A DNA stretch of 64,000 bases, from positions 1,922,001 to 1,986,000 of the forward strand of contig OY730170.1 in assembly GCA_963422465.1 (NCBI GenBank), read 5' to 3'. The stretch is from Lichina pygmaea (taxonomy: Eukaryota > Ascomycota > Lichinomycetes > Lichinales > Lichinaceae). Below the pieces are notes generated by a model. That model was not told where the DNA came from. It ran no database searches and was given only the letters and a program-made list of their open reading frames with translations. Shown here piece by piece: positions 1 to 12,419 of the stretch. Within the stretch, counting starts at the first letter, position 1; each line of letters begins with the position of its first letter. The position numbers and the translations under genes are program-made.

Positions 1-2560
1 GCAGCTTTTCTTGGAAGTCACCGTATGACGATACGAGAGTCTCGAAAGACGGTCCCGACGGACTCGGCGGTGGTTGCACGAAACGTCTTTCCATGCAAGG
101 GCAGAGTTCTGTACTGACGTACTGACGTACTGACGTACTGACGTACTGACGTACTGACGTACGTACGTCACTTGGGACAGGACAACACCCACCACGATTT
201 CCTGTGGAGGGTGCGGCTCGGGTCGTCATATCGCGGACAATGTTTTGTTTTCCGGTTCAGCCAAGAAGCACAGTCAGACCACGACCACTAGCACCGCCCT
301 ACCAGTACGTAGTACCTTCGTACGTATGGACAGTTGCTCTCGCATCCGACTTCTGTGCTACGGAAGTACAGAACGTATGGAGCTACTGTGGCTGACGATG
401 CCAGCCCCTGTCTGACCTGGACCCAGGAGCTACAGTGCTGCTAAGCTCGGTTGTCTTTCATCGAGAAACTTGGTGGCAGATGGAGTCAGCTGCTTCTCAG
501 CTGTGCCATCGAACGCCAAGAGCCGACGGCTTCAAGCACGGACTCGATGCTCTCACAAGACCTCTGGCAATGGCTTCCGACGTCACAGCCCATGAACCTC
601 GGCGTTGCGAGTTACTACAGTACCGTACTCCCGTACGCTCCGGACGTGTGTACGGAACTAGGGAAGTGTGGCCGCCGCACTTACAGGCCCAAAGACTATC
701 CTTGGGCTGGGCTTACCTCGTACGTACAGTATGTACTACGTACGACTGGCAGGCTTCCGAGGAACAGCTCGCTGGCATCCACGATGCCGCCTGACGCCGC
801 GGGAAGCGGAGAGAGCACCGCGGACAGTGGTGAAGTGGTGATCGGCCTGGGTTCCTTGGTTCTGGCGCCCACCTACCGGCTTCGTTCGGGTTCGGCGTCG
901 ACCCGATCGAACTAGACGGACACAGAAAACAAACGAACGGATGGAGCAGCTCCGGCCTCCCGCTGTTGAAGGGCGGCTCGTCGGCAATCACGCCTCCCGA
1001 ACTCGGTCACGCCTCTGAACTCTGAACGGTCGTCCAGCCAGGCCAGCAACTGCTTCAATCGACCGATCACCTCACGATTGGAATTTACATGATTGCCGAC
1101 CACTTCACATCGGGTGAAAGTCTCATGGCCGATTGAGTATGACGATAACAACATTGGCGCATCTTCCCACGCTGCGGCTGGGGGGGCAGGAGAACCCAAC
1201 GAGCCCAAGCCATGCGACTCAGCACGCCCCCGAGGAACTTGATACGGCATACATCGACATCAGTGACCATCGACGGCATTCCAATCCGACATGCCTCCGC
1301 ACTCCGCGACACTCACGAACGCAGGAGCAGTGCAGGCTGGACGAGCTGAAACGTGCCTCGGTGTCTCGAGAGCTCTTGGTCGCCGGCTCGGAATGCCGGA
1401 TGCTTGCTCGCGGAGGCGAAAGAAATCTCGACCGCCTATAGTACGACGACAGTATCGGCGGATTGGCCGCCACATAGCGGCCGGAAGCGGCCCGGAGTGG
1501 CTCCTGGCCGAGCCGCGACGGACATGGGACAGCCTTGCAAGTATGCTCATCACATTGGTCGAAGCCCAAGAGTGGATTGGATCAATCGACATCTCGCAGC
1601 AGGAGATTGGAAATCGCAGACGGCGAGAAGCGACTTCCAAGTCGATCTGCCGGGTCTTGGCTGCCCCTGAATGTGAGAATGCCGAGCCGGCCGTCCCTGC
1701 GACACTGTTGGCTAGGAAATTCCATGTCACGAAAGCACCGGCGTTGGCTTGGGGGCCGTCTCTGGCTCTCTCTCCGTCTCTGTGTCGTGCGTACATAACT
1801 TACGTACTGTACGTATATACGAATGTACTCCGCACGTACGTACATACGTACTGTAGGATGTCGATGCCGGCTCGACAACTCACGGGACGTCTCACATTGT
1901 CCGCATCGTCGATACCAATACAGAGCCGAGGAGCCTTTACGTAGGTATGTTACGACGAGACGAGGCGTCGCGGTACGGAATACGTAACGCAGATGATGCA
2001 GTACGTACGTGCGCACCGGACGAGCACATGGATGGGCAGCTTTACGTACACGACGGCTTACGGCAAGGCTGGCGCCTGACGAGCAGAAACGAGAGTAGGC
2101 TCTGGCAGGCTCGCTCGAGCCGAGCGAAGATGCATTGACGACGCTTCGAGGATCGGAAAACGCGATGGCCGAAGGAAAAACCAATTACCATCATTACTTT
2201 TGTGACGTCCGCATGCTGTCCGCTGGGAGAAACAAAGGGAGGAAGACGACGATGACGGAAAAGGAAAGAAGAAACGAGAGGGATTCCCGTCGCAGGCTGG
2301 CCGCCGAGCGGGGCCACGACGAGCGCTGGTTGGCCGGCCCGCACACCCACTCACGTGTGCTCACTCAGGCCCTGACCAAGCCGTGTCACACCAACGACGA
2401 AAACCCCGTCGATGAATTTCCCCTCAAATTGTCCGCTGACGGACGATGATTTCCTGTTTCTCCGCCCGTCTCGATGAAAATCCAATTGACATCTAGCCAA
2501 TCAGAAAAACTCAATCCTGCATTAAAGAGTCAGGATTTACCCCTCTGGTACTCTCGTACC
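1..2560. other. Gene-free left flank
   Basis: This GC-rich stretch holds several open frames of 60-217 codons on both strands that overlap one another. None shows a recognisable domain, a convincing start context or a splice-consistent extension. The most visible structures are the 8-bp tandem repeat near position 110 and many short palindromic TACGTA/GTACGTAC clusters (around 300-325, 720-740, 1795-1850, 1940-2050). I see no gene I can support here. Confidence 0.5.
110..168. repeat. 8-bp tandem repeat (ACTGACGT)n
   Basis: About seven head-to-tail copies of the octamer ACTGACGT, ending in a GTACGTACGTAC run. It has no coding context. The unit contains half of the TACGTA palindrome that recurs in intergenic DNA across the window, so it may be a local expansion of that motif. 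Confidence 0.85.
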
Positions 2561-3567
2561 TACTGCAAGGGGCCCCTTCGGGCCGAGGGTGCCCTGACAT
2601 TTCGTTTCTCTCCCACGCCCTCACCTTCTCTTCTTCCCCCCCTGACCGGGCAATATATTCGCTTCGATTTACATTGCGTCCTTTGAGCAGCCAGTCCCTC
2701 CTTACGTCTTTCTTTGATCCTCTCGCTCGCCCTCTCTCTCTCCCTCTTTTCTGCGACCGTCATCATCCAACCACTCGCGACAGAGTCGTCTGGTGTTGCT
2801 GCAGCATCTTCGTCCATTTCGCCATCTTTACGGCACCCAAGCCACAGCCGACCTGCAGCAACGTGGTGGCGAACAGCGGCCGGCGCAGCGCGACTCCTGA
2901 CAGGACAAAACCCAGACCTGGAGCGGCTCTCCGTCCATCAGCAGCGACAGCGCATCGCAAAGACAACTCGGCGACGGAACGCCTGTGCGGCATCGACTCT
3001 GTGGTCGTCGAGGACGCGCCGTCCGACCCAAATTCACTCGTTGCTTCGGCCATCCCGACGAACTGGCAGACCTTCCTTCATCAACGGCTCGTTCATTCTT
3101 TCGTCTGGCGGGCCATTCTCACCTCGAGTTCCACGACGAGTCCGCGACTCGACCCGAAGCAGCGGTATCGCACTCGATAGATCATCCATCCAACACGTGC
3201 CGTATTGGCCGTGCAGCTTGGAATCACCTCGCCGAGGGATTGATGCCGCTGTCGAGTCTTACCGGACGCTATATTCCAACCACCGTCGACAGTCTGGAGC
3301 GCTCGAACCTGTCTCGCGACGGTCCTTCGGTCGCCAAGGGCCAAGCTTCGAATCCGAACTGTCGCGCCACTCGTAGATGCTGCGCATGACGAGAATATCC
3401 CACCGCTAGAGCCAGCCGTGTGCAGACGGCTACCCCGACCTCGCGCCTGGTGCGCCTGACATCCGACTGGGATCCCGACGATCCCGGCGCCGACGCTCGT
3501 TTTCACCAGAGGTTACGGAGCCCTCTGGCAGGGCGTCAACGCGCCGACCCACCACCGTCGCGCGAAC
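2561..3567 (+). promoter_or_regulatory. Upstream region of the MNPFRRK-type gene
   Basis: The kilobase before the ATG at 3568 contains a pyrimidine-rich stretch (about 2690-2760, with repeated CTCTC and CCCTC), common in fungal promoters, and an AT element CAATATATTC near 2650. The long frames here in three phases are compositional and show no family signature, so I read the region as promoter plus 5' leader. Its exact split is not visible. Confidence 0.35.
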
Positions 3568-4210
3568 ATGAATCCCTTCCGGCGCAAGGCCAAAGACGCC
3601 GACGCGAGCGGCGGCGGTGAGAGCCAGGCACGCGCCATGCCCTCCCTGTCCGGACGGACCTTCCGGAGGACCAAGAAGCAGCCGGAGCCGAAGCCGGAGG
3701 TGAACATCGCCGCGGCCTTGCCCTCGACCGACCAGTTCCGCACGAGCCTGCTCATGCCCAACCTTTCGGCGCGCTTCAGCATGCTCCGCGAGCAGGACGA
3801 TTCCTTCAGCCTCGTCGGCAAGGCCAGCGACGACAGCGTCCTGCACAAGCGCTCCTCGAGGTTCGGCGAGCTCGCCGACATCGCCGAGGCCAGCTCGCTG
3901 CGGCCGCCGTTCGCCAAGGGCCGCACCGACTCGACCGCGTCCGGCGACGGCTACGGCACCGACGACGAGTCCGTCTTCAACGGGAGCATCATGACCCGGT
4001 CGCGGCCGGGCGAGGGCAACAACCTCTTCGGCGGTCGTCAGAAGATCTACAAGATCCCCGCCACCGGATCCGGCTCGACCAAGGACCTGAACGCGTCGGG
4101 CGCCCGCTTCCTCTACGAGCACGACGTCCACCGGTCTGCCTTCCAGGTCTCCCGCGACCGTCAACGACTCGAGAAGGAGGAGGAGGAGGCGGAGCAGGAG
4201 GAGGAGGAGC

Positions 4211-4271
<61 letters not shown>

Positions 4272-4474
4272 GCGTCTGTCGGACCGCGCGGAAGAGCCGA
4301 CGAAGCTGGTCCGAGAGGGCAGTCCGCGCTCGCGACCGCGTCCCGACTCGCCCTTCCGCCACGAGCTCGACCGCCGGCGCGAGACGACGTCGTCCACCGC
4401 GTCCGCACCGTCCAACGACAGAAGCTCGACCGCGGCGACCTCGATCGCGTCCCAGGGCACGGGCTCGGTGATGC

Positions 4475-4519
<45 letters not shown>

Positions 4520-6588
4520 TGTCGACGTCGGCGTCGACAGCGGCGCCAGCAGGACGGGCGGCGAGGCCCCCCAGCAAGTCCCGGCGCCTGTACGAGCATG
4601 GCCTCGACCAACACATGCACGAACAGCAGTCCTCGGCCTTGAGCCGGCTCGACCAGCTGGCCCGTCAGCGCCTCGCCGGGGCCACGTCGCCCCCACCGGG
4701 TCCGCGCCTGCCCCTCTCGCACGCCGGCAGCCTCCCCAGCCTGCGCGACGCCAGCGAACGCCCGGCCCTCCCGCCATCGACGTCGGCCTCTCGCCGTCCG
4801 CTCAGTCCTACGTCGGCCCCGGCCCCGGCCCCGGCCTGGACCGAGAAGCCGCACCGGGGTCGCGATCCGGTCCCTAGCGAGCCGCGGTCGAACGCGCCCA
4901 GCCCGATGCCGGCCCACGTGCAGTCGCCGCCCGTCAGCCCCGTCAGCCCCGTCAGCCCCGTCAGCCCCGTCAGCCCTGTCAGCCCCGTCGGCCCCGTCGG
5001 TAGCGAGGACGACGAGGCCACGTCCCTCGAGGGCGCCATCCGAGCCCTGGATCGAGGCAAGGCCACGGCTGGCGGCATGTTCTCCCGTCCACCGCGACCC
5101 TACGACGACGATCAGTACTCGCAGCGCCAACGTCAGATGCAGCAGCACGGCAGCACGACCGCGCCGTCGCGGCGAGTCTCGCCCCCGGGCGCCAGCTCCT
5201 CCCCTTCGGCCGACCGTCGTCCGTCGACCCTCGCTCGCGGCTCGCCGAGCCGGCCCGGCTCCGCGGCCTCGCTCGCTCGACGGCCGAGCGGTCCGGTCGG
5301 GCCGGCGGTCGAAGTCAGCACTCCGGCGACCGAGTCGACCCCGGGCACGCCGGGCCTCGTCAAGCAGGGGACGTTCTTGGCTCCGCTCAGCGACGCCGGG
5401 TCAGACGTCGACAGCGAGACCGAGGGAGAGCTCTTGATGGGGGTCGGAACGGGACCTTCCTCGCGCCCGGGACCCAACACGTCTGCTGGGCCGACGGCGC
5501 CGCCGACGCGATCGCTCCCCGTCGGGGGCGTCGAAGGCACCGAGCTCGGCGCGGCTTTTCCAGCCGGCGTCGATGCGACCGATGCTCCCTACGTACTCGA
5601 GCCCGCCCCTCTGTTCTCCAGGTCCCCCAAGATCGAGCAGCCGGCGGATCCGGCCGTGGACCTGCGCGATCTCAGGGTCCTCGTGCGCCAGCATCTCCGG
5701 AGCGAGAGCAACCAGTCGGTCACCCTGGCTCCGACGGCCTCTTTCGCCGACCAATATCTGCCTGCGGAAGATCCGCCGCAGATCGGCCGGGCCATGAGTT
5801 CCGAGGCGGCACCGACCCCGTCGGTCCGTCCGTCCGAGCGAGACGGCGTCAGCGTCGTCTCTCCTGGGAACCTCGGTCGTTCCGACATCGTTCCTCTCGT
5901 CGCAAACGGTCCGCACGGCGCCACGCTCGAGAAGATGCCGTCTCCAGGCGCAGGCCGAGGGGACTTTGCGGCGGAGAAGAGGCCCGAAGTCACGCCGGCG
6001 CAGGCGATAGCGAACGGGGTCGCAACCGCCGCGACCCAGCACGCGAGGAACCCGAGCCTGGAGACGAGACAGCGCCTCGAGTTTGCCAACGAACTGGCCG
6101 AGAGGAGGAGGAAGGTGCAGGAGAACCTCAAGAGCTTCGCCGAAAGCGTCGTCAGCATGTCGGACTCATCGAACGGCGTTCCCAAGCCCTCGAAGGTCGA
6201 GCAGAAGCGACTGAGCCCGTCGAGAACGAGCCCGGCTCTCGGCACGCTGACGCCCAAGCCGGCGCCGTTGCCCACGCAGCCGAGTCCAGCGTCGGCGAAG
6301 CCGGACATGTCTTCCAGGGCGATGAAGATGATCGGTGTCGCCGGCACCGAAGCCGCTCCGACGGTAGCGCCGACGGCGGCGGCTCGCGACGGAGTCGACG
6401 AGCCCGATCGTACACAGGGGCCCGGGAAGACAGGCCCGCCGGCCCCGGACGTGGCCCCGAGCAACGCCTCGGCGCCGAGACCGACCCGGAACTGGGGTCA
6501 GATCCGACGGGATGCTCGTCGGGAGCTGGATAAGCGTCAACGCGAGACCAAGGAAGCCGAACGCCACGCCAACAAGGTCAAGACCCCT

Positions 6589-6628
<40 letters not shown>

Positions 6629-7503
6629 GGCCGTCGTCGAGCGGCTCTGGGCGCAATCGCTCGGGCTCGGACCTCTCGGCGCGGCTGCGGCTCGCGAGCG
6701 GTCTGTTCAAGCACGACTCGCAGCAAGCGTCGTCGCGGATTCCCAAGCCGGCAGGCGGAGGGACGGACGTACCTCCGAGCAGCTCGCGGCCACGGAGTCC
6801 TAGGCTGTGCCCGGGCCGCGGCGCCTGGGAACCCGGGCGGTCGATGCACACCGGCCTGGGTCATCGGAGGAGCCCGGCGCCGTCGCCGACCGACATCGGC
6901 TTGCCCTCCAAGTACAGTCAGCGACCGTCGCCCGACTTTGCGCCCTCGCCGAAGGATGCCAGGTCTCCCGGCGAATCCTCCCGCCCTCCCTCTGACGGAT
7001 CCTCTTCGAAGGAACACCAGCCATGCAGCGGCACCGTCCCGGCCCATCGCAAGAGGCTCGTGCTGAAGTCGGCCATATCCGAGCCGACGCTCGTTTCCTG
7101 CACCTCGGAGATCAGCGCCGTCGACCTGGCCGAGGCGTCCCAGTCCGGGGCCAGCAGGAACGACGTACCGCCGCTGCACCCCCCTCCGCTTCCTCCGCTC
7201 AACCCTCGTCGACGCACACGGTTCCACGGCGCGGCGCGGACCGGCGGCGACGGCAGCCCCGACGGCGTCGAGTCCGTTCCCCCTTCGGGCTCCTCGTCGG
7301 AAGCAACCAGCCCTCTGGCGGATCCCCACGCGCCTCTGCACCAAGCACGATCCCATCCGGCGTCGAACGAGAATCTGGCCGGTCCCGGCGGCGGCCAGAG
7401 AAGCCGAACGCCCGTCTCGCCCCTGCCACCGAGGTCTCCGTTCCCGCATGACCGCACACAGCCGCCGCCGCTCCTTCCGTCGGTGAACGGGGTCATGTTC
7501 TGA
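3568..7503 (+). CDS. Conserved fungal low-complexity protein (MNPFRRK type)
   Basis: Single-exon frame of 1311 residues, rich in Ser, Pro and Arg and probably mostly disordered. The start is chosen because MNPFRRK, then a segment near residues 50-80 (STDQFRTSLLMPNLSARFSM), then RPGEGNNLFGGRQKIYKIP near residues 145-165 match what I remember of a conserved Pezizomycotina family of unknown function. The rest is repeat-laden: a Gln run encoded by CAG (about residues 216-234), a Thr run encoded by ACG (about 306-318), a (Val-Ser-Pro)n stretch (about 456-475) and a Pro run encoded by CCG (about 1009-1022). A charged heptad-like segment near residues 825-870 could be a short coiled coil. There are no membrane segments or catalytic motifs. 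I can name the family but not a function. Confidence 0.8.
4213..4269 (+). repeat. CAG trinucleotide repeat (poly-Gln)
   Basis: About 19 consecutive CAG/GCAG-phase codons inside the large protein gene, translated as an uninterrupted Gln run after a Glu-rich segment. The codons are almost pure, which suggests recent slippage and probable length variation between strains. Confidence 0.9.
4483..4519 (+). repeat. ACG trinucleotide repeat (poly-Thr)
   Basis: Pure ACG codons in frame, giving a Thr run in the same protein. A nonameric GTCAGCCCC repeat at about 4932-4990 and a CCG run at about 6592-6630 follow in the same gene, all kept in frame. Confidence 0.85.
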
Positions 7504-8166
7504 ACGGCCCCGTCGTACTACATCTGGACCGGCCGTCGTCCTGACAGCCGCTGTCACGAGCTTCGCTTCACCTTCTACATCTTCTCCTTTTCACAAACGG
7601 GAGATCTTGACCCTGACCTTGATCTTGGACGATTCCTTTGATAAACGAAAAGCTCGCCTTTCCATTCCGACATACAAGACCTTTCTTCCTTCCGATGAGG
7701 CTTTTGTCCAGGCTCGCGCCGGTTCACATCAAGCATCTTCTTCTTCCTCCTCCTTTTGAGAGAGATTTTCTCGATCAAGCTTCCTGCGTGCCGCATCCGA
7801 CCACCGCCTGTACTGTACTGTACATCAATGATACCTTGCTTCCCTTCCCTTCTCTCCATTCCCCTCCTCCCATGTGCTCCACCCTCTCCCTCTTGCTTAC
7901 TGTCCTTCCATCTCTCTCTCCCTCTCTCTCCCCTTCTCTCTCCCCTTCTCCCTCTCCCTCTCAAACGAAAAGTTGTAAAGTATACAAAATTCAGCGGTCT
8001 TATACCAATCTACTAGGTACCGCTCACTTGAGCCCATTCTGTCCTGATCTGTCCTGTCCTATCCTATCCTATCCTCTTCCTCTCCGGAAAGGGGGGTGAG
8101 GGGGGTGGGCCCTGGACGTCCGTCCGTCTGTCGAATCGACGGCGTACTTCCGTACCGTAGTTCGGG

Positions 8167-8330
8167 TGTTGCGGCCACAGGGCTGAGCCTGGCTTAGTCA
8201 GTAGGGTTAGTCAGCTGGATAGGGGGCCATATAAGTAGCCCTCGGGTCCGAGAGGGCATCAACGATAATCATCTTCTCCGCAGGCCATTGCCTTGTAGCT
8301 CCAGCATGGGGCTACGTAACGAACCGGGGA
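8167..8330 (+). mobile_element. Possible LTR fragment (fossil)
   Basis: The segment opens with TGTTGCGGCC, carries CATATAAGTAGCC at about 8228-8241 followed by a purine-rich leader, and resembles the promoter half of fungal gypsy-type LTRs. No second LTR, primer-binding site or internal coding sequence is seen, so at most this is an old solo or partial LTR. The end point is a guess. Confidence 0.25.
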
Positions 8331-8521
8331 AGCCGGGGGAAAAAAGAGTCAAAGACTCGCTTGTCCTTGTCCTTGTCCTTGTCCTTGTCACCGTTCGTTC
8401 AACGGCCTTGACGTGCTCTCCAAGCTCTTCTTGCTGAATTGGGGAAAAAAGTACGTACGAGTGTGTAGATGGTCATGGCTCTCCCCTGTACGTTACGGTA
8501 GTTAATTGTCATCCTCGACAC

Positions 8522-9028
8522 ATGACGTACTACATACTCGTACGTACATACGGAAGTACGTACTCCGTACTTCCGTACGGAAGCTCGTGCCAGAAGTATT
8601 GCAAGACCCCTGTAAAAAGTCGTGAGACTGTACATACGTACCCCACTCCCCAGAACACCGACCCCACCACTCACTTCCCCAACTCGCCCACTCCCATAAG
8701 CAACAGAACAATCAGTGTTGTGCAGAGAGCTTGTGTATTTGCTCTTCTTGAAGAAGACATCTCCCTCAAAGAGATTGTTAGTATCACAGGTCTCTCTGCT
8801 AGCATGGTCCATCAAATCCGTCGAGTTGGTGTACAAGTGGTGGCTACGATCCAGTCACAGACCCAGTGTCCGAGTAATTATCGGGATAAGTTCTTCGAAA
8901 CTGCTCCCCTGAACTGGTTGAATGAGAGTTCTCAACAAGCAACAGACCAAGGAGCTCCCTGGACCTACTTAGGAAGAATTGCCATAGACAAGAGATATCT
9001 GCTGTCGAGGCATCAAGAACAAGGATAG
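8522..9028 (+). pseudogene. Relic with transposase-like helix-turn-helix
   Basis: The open frame contains, near 8705-8830, the segment QRACVFALLEEDISLKEIV followed by SITGLSASMVHQIRR. This has the spacing of a homeodomain-like helix-turn-helix at the N terminus of Tc1/mariner-type transposases. The rest of the frame, to 9028, shows no DDE catalytic signature, and the first 60 codons look non-coding (GTACGTAC clusters). I read it as a decayed fragment of a DNA transposon. It could instead be chance similarity. Confidence 0.3.
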
Positions 9029-9114
9029 CGATGAGTGCTCCGATCAGAGCATTGTGGGGTGATATTATGACTTTTGTTGGACATATACATGGACGGTCGT
9101 GCTGCACGCACAAA

Positions 9115-9137
9115 CCCCCCCCCCCCCCCCCCCCCCT
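9115..9137. repeat. C homopolymer, about 23 nt
   Basis: Uninterrupted run of C. Comparable G or C runs occur at 9851-9868, 30932-30948, 37028-37041, 39069-39085 and 39419-39438, all outside coding sequence. Confidence 0.95.
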
Positions 9138-9330
9138 GGATAGGCATGAGCAGTTGCTGTTTCCTGTCGCTGTCACTATACTCCCCCTATATTCACGAGA
9201 AAGCTTTGTATGTACGTACTCCGTACATATTACCCAGAGAATTCAGGTACGTAACGTACTGAGCACTAATTACCTACCGGTTGCGAGTCTCTACCTGTGA
9301 TGTCTCCGATGAAATTCTCCCAGCCACTGC

Positions 9331-9536
9331 GACATCTCCAGCAATGTCTCCGACCAGAATCCCTGATGGAATCCCAAGTCCCCCCCCCTCCCCCCCCTGA
9401 CATCTCCAGTTGCCATCTTCTAGCACAATCTCTGACATCTCCAGCAATGTCTCAGACCAGAATCCCTGATGGAATCCCAAGTCCCCCCTCCCCTGACGTA
9501 CTCCAGTTGCCATCTCTTGGCACAATCTCTGATGGA
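9331..9536. repeat. 103-bp direct repeat, two copies
   Basis: A unit beginning GACATCTCCAGCAATGTCTC at 9331 recurs at 9434 with few differences, including the following CCAGAATCCCTGATGGAATC and a C-rich linker. Shorter pieces of the unit (CACAATCTCTGATGGA) recur again after 9520, so this is a small degenerate minisatellite. Confidence 0.8.
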
Positions 9537-9850
9537 TTCCCTGGCCCCTGTGATGCCTCTGGCCCTGATATCTGGACCTGCTGCTGGCCTCCCACTGGGC
9601 CATGACCATCAATGCCCATGACCCCGACCCCGACCCCAAGCTCTGCCTCAGCCCTGTCTCCCCCTTTCCCCTTCCCCGCGTACCAATCTCAAGATATGAC
9701 AGATTGCAGCATGTAGACTGGGTCACTGCAACGAGTGCTTTGATGTCTGGGTAGACCCCGGGGCGGTGGTGGCTCAAGCATGGTGAGTGGTCTAGCGACA
9801 GCGACAGGAATTAGTCATCATATCCAGGGGGTGTGTGTACAGCGACGCTA

Positions 9851-9868
9851 GGGGGGGGGGGGGGGGGG
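9851..9868. repeat. G homopolymer, about 18 nt
   Basis: Uninterrupted G run between two near-identical GTGTGTACAG flanks (9828-9842 and 9868-9880). The flanking duplication suggests slippage or a small tandem duplication around the tract. Confidence 0.9.
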
Positions 9869-10466
9869 TGTGTACAGAAAGATTAGGGGTGTGCGTCCGA
9901 TCTCCGAATGCTTTTGTACATACGTACGTACCTTACGTACATACGTGCCTTACGTACGTCGACCGTTGGAATACTTTTGGTCGTGCCTTCCAAAGTTCGA
10001 GCTTCCTTCTCTTGGGGCTCACGTGACAGGAGTCCTTGACCCCCGTTTCCCCCTTTCCCCCTTTCCCCCTCCGTCAGTTCTCTTCAGCTTGTTGAGCGTG
10101 GAATGATATGCCTTGTGCTACAAAGTATCCCAGTGCTGCTGCTGCTGCTACTGCTGCTGATGATGACAGTCCCAGTTCAAGATGATTACTCCTTCAATCC
10201 CACTTGTCCAATCAAGTGGAGACGACGTCGTTGCGGGAGGTCTGCTTCGTTGATTGTCTCTTACTTCGTAAAATGTGAAAAAGAAACGAGAGAAAGAAAG
10301 AGTGAAACAAAAAACGAATGAAAGAAAGAAGAACGAGAAAAGAAACGATCTATAAACATCATCGTCATCAAAAGGCGAGTGGGAGACACGGCAGAGCGAG
10401 CCTCCCCTTCACAAGCAAAGATCATTACTTTCAAGACAACAGCGTCGGCGGTACAGGAGAGTCGAT

Positions 10467-12419
10467 TCATTCCAAGAAAGTGAAGAGATTCGTGTGAAGA
10501 ACGTTCAGGGCCCTGTCGGCCTCCCTCTCTTCGATGACGCATGAGATGTTAATCTCACTCGCACCTACCGTTCGGAATGTGGGTTAGTAGAGTAGAGCTT
10601 CAAGGAATAGATGCCGGGAAAAACGACCAACGTCCCCGAGCACCACTGACCTTGAGAGATCATCTCGATGTTGATGTTGTGCTCCCCCAGCGTCGAGAAC
10701 ATCTTCCCGGCGATGCCTCGCATGAGCTTCATCTGCTTCCCGACCAGACTCAGAATGGCCATGTGGTTCTTGACGTCCACCTTTCCGTAGTTTTCTAGCT
10801 CGTGAATGGCACCTTGAAGGTCTGTACCGATGACGTCGAGCGTTCCGTCACCAGCTCCGCACAAGGACACCGATTCCGAGTGAAGTGCCATCGACACGTG
10901 AACCTCGCTCGTCGATATCAGATCCACCGAGAGGCGCCATCGATCCAGAATCATGAAGATATTCGCGAAGAAGCCGTGTGACAGAGTCCTCTTGTTCGAG
11001 CAGACGCTGATCACCAGGATATCTCGTTTCGTCGTCACTGCCGTCGGCCTCTTCGGTCTTCTGGTCTCGGCCACGTCGTCTCTCCCCAGAGCATCGCTCG
11101 GTCGGATGACCGTGCCCTCCCCCTGCGGATTCATAACGTTCTTTACCCTGATAGGCACCTGGGCCTGGATGACCTGCTCCATGGTGAATGGATGGATGAC
11201 CTACGTCTAGCATCAGCCCCGTGTCTGCTGCAGAAGCACCGATCGCGCTCCGATGTTGTTGATTCGCCGTACCTCGGATCCATAAAAAGTCAACTCGGCC
11301 GCCTCGGCTGGAGAGACGGTGCTGAGGAGTGTTGCGGTCGGTACTCTTCTTGGATCCGCCGTAAAGATACCATCGACCTCCTTCCACACCTGCAGCTCCT
11401 TGGCTCCAAGGCCAATCGCCGTCAATGCGGCGCAGAGGTCAGTATAACCCCGACCCACCGTATCCAACAACCCTCCTGGAACCGTGCCGAAATAGCCTGA
11501 TCCGGTGTAAGTAGCACCTTCGACCAGATCTCCAAGGGCAACGAACCAGTAACGACGGGCACCGCATCTCCACAAGCTTGAATCGATCGACGTATTGAGG
11601 CAGCAATGTTTCCGTAGAAGACCTGATCAGGGGAGGCGGACGATTCTCGTGGTACGACATCAGACAGATCTACCAATCGAGCGATCATGCCCTGACGTAG
11701 ACGTGAGCTTCACGCCCGCCACGACGCAACCCACCAGACCAACCTGATCTTGCAGTATTGCCGTCATCAGCTGACAGCTCAGCTTCTCCCCTTTACTGAT
11801 GATCTTGTCACGGGATCTAGAGCTGATTTCGCCAATTTTCTGGTGCGCTGTCAGGCCCATGTTACAATCACCTGCTGCAACGATCTGCCTCGAGGGTCTG
11901 ACCTGCGTAGCCTCCAAGAGAATGGATAGGTGATGGCACTCGTCCCGAATAAGCTGCGAAACATCCTCCCGGAGTTCTTTCCATCGTATGCATGCTTCCA
12001 CCGCTTGGAGATGACCATCGCAGATGGCCTTGACAATGGCCTCGTGAGCCTTTGACTCGGGGTTTTCTGCTTCTTGTGCTGCCAGCAGTAAACTGATGCA
12101 CCAGGTCCAATGAGCACGGAATACTACGTTTTCAAACAGTCAATGTAGACGCTTACAGATTTGTTGTTCCCTCTGCTTTGGACGATGTACTCCTCGCCGA
12201 ACAAACCACGGCAACTCTACTCCTTGACAAAGACGCTCTTCCCAGCTCAGCCTTGACTAGAGACAGAACGGAGTGCCGTGCCGTGCCATAAGTCACTCAC
12301 CTGACGATGTCTTCAGCGATACTCACGGCGAATTTACCCAGGCTGGTTCCTCCGAACTTCTGTACAATCCAACCTTGGCAATCTGTGGAACAATCACCCT
12401 CTGATGATCTTGCTGACAT
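10467..12419 (-). CDS. HOM3: Aspartokinase
   Basis: Catalyses phosphorylation of aspartate, the first step toward threonine, methionine and isoleucine. The model has eight exons: 12419-12301, 12222-12157, 12092-11903, 11839-11744, 11691-11547, 11496-11273, 11200-10651 and 10564-10467. All phases close and give 495 residues, slightly shorter than the usual 520 or so. The start MSARSSEGD is followed by the kinase signature VQKFGGTSLGKFA. VAVVCSARSS, GEKLSCQLMTA, FGTVPGGLLDTVGRGYTDL and ELTFYGSEVIHPFT mark the catalytic domain. The C-terminal half carries two ACT modules (ILVISVCSNKRTLSHGFFA and GTLGEHNINIEMISQ type) for allosteric threonine feedback, and the protein ends LNVLHTNLFTFLE. Every intron is GT-AG. 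The gene is divergent from ILV2, which acts in a linked pathway. Confidence 0.93.

Larger units (their letters stand above)
7504..10466. other. Gene-free interval with relics and simple repeats
   Basis: After the stop at 7503 comes a CT-rich stretch (7840-7970), then CTATC and CTTGTC repeats (8041-8080, 8361-8390), a possible LTR fragment, a helix-turn-helix coding relic, a 103-bp direct repeat and long C and G homopolymers. Nothing here supports a working gene. Confidence 0.6.

Noticed and set aside
110-168. CRISPR array
   Set aside because: The repeat is 8 bp with no spacers and the genome is eukaryotic.
110-168. Telomeric repeat
   Set aside because: The unit ACTGACGT does not resemble the TTAGGG type usual in filamentous ascomycetes, and only about seven units occur.
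435-1944. Overlapping frames of 100-217 codons on both strands in the left flank
   Set aside because: They overlap in several phases, include GTACGTAC clusters, and show no domain or splice-consistent continuation; composition explains them.
3430-5148. 572-codon minus-strand frame opposite the large protein gene
   Set aside because: A mirror of the repeat-rich coding strand (Leu and Arg runs opposite CAG and ACG repeats) with no family signature.
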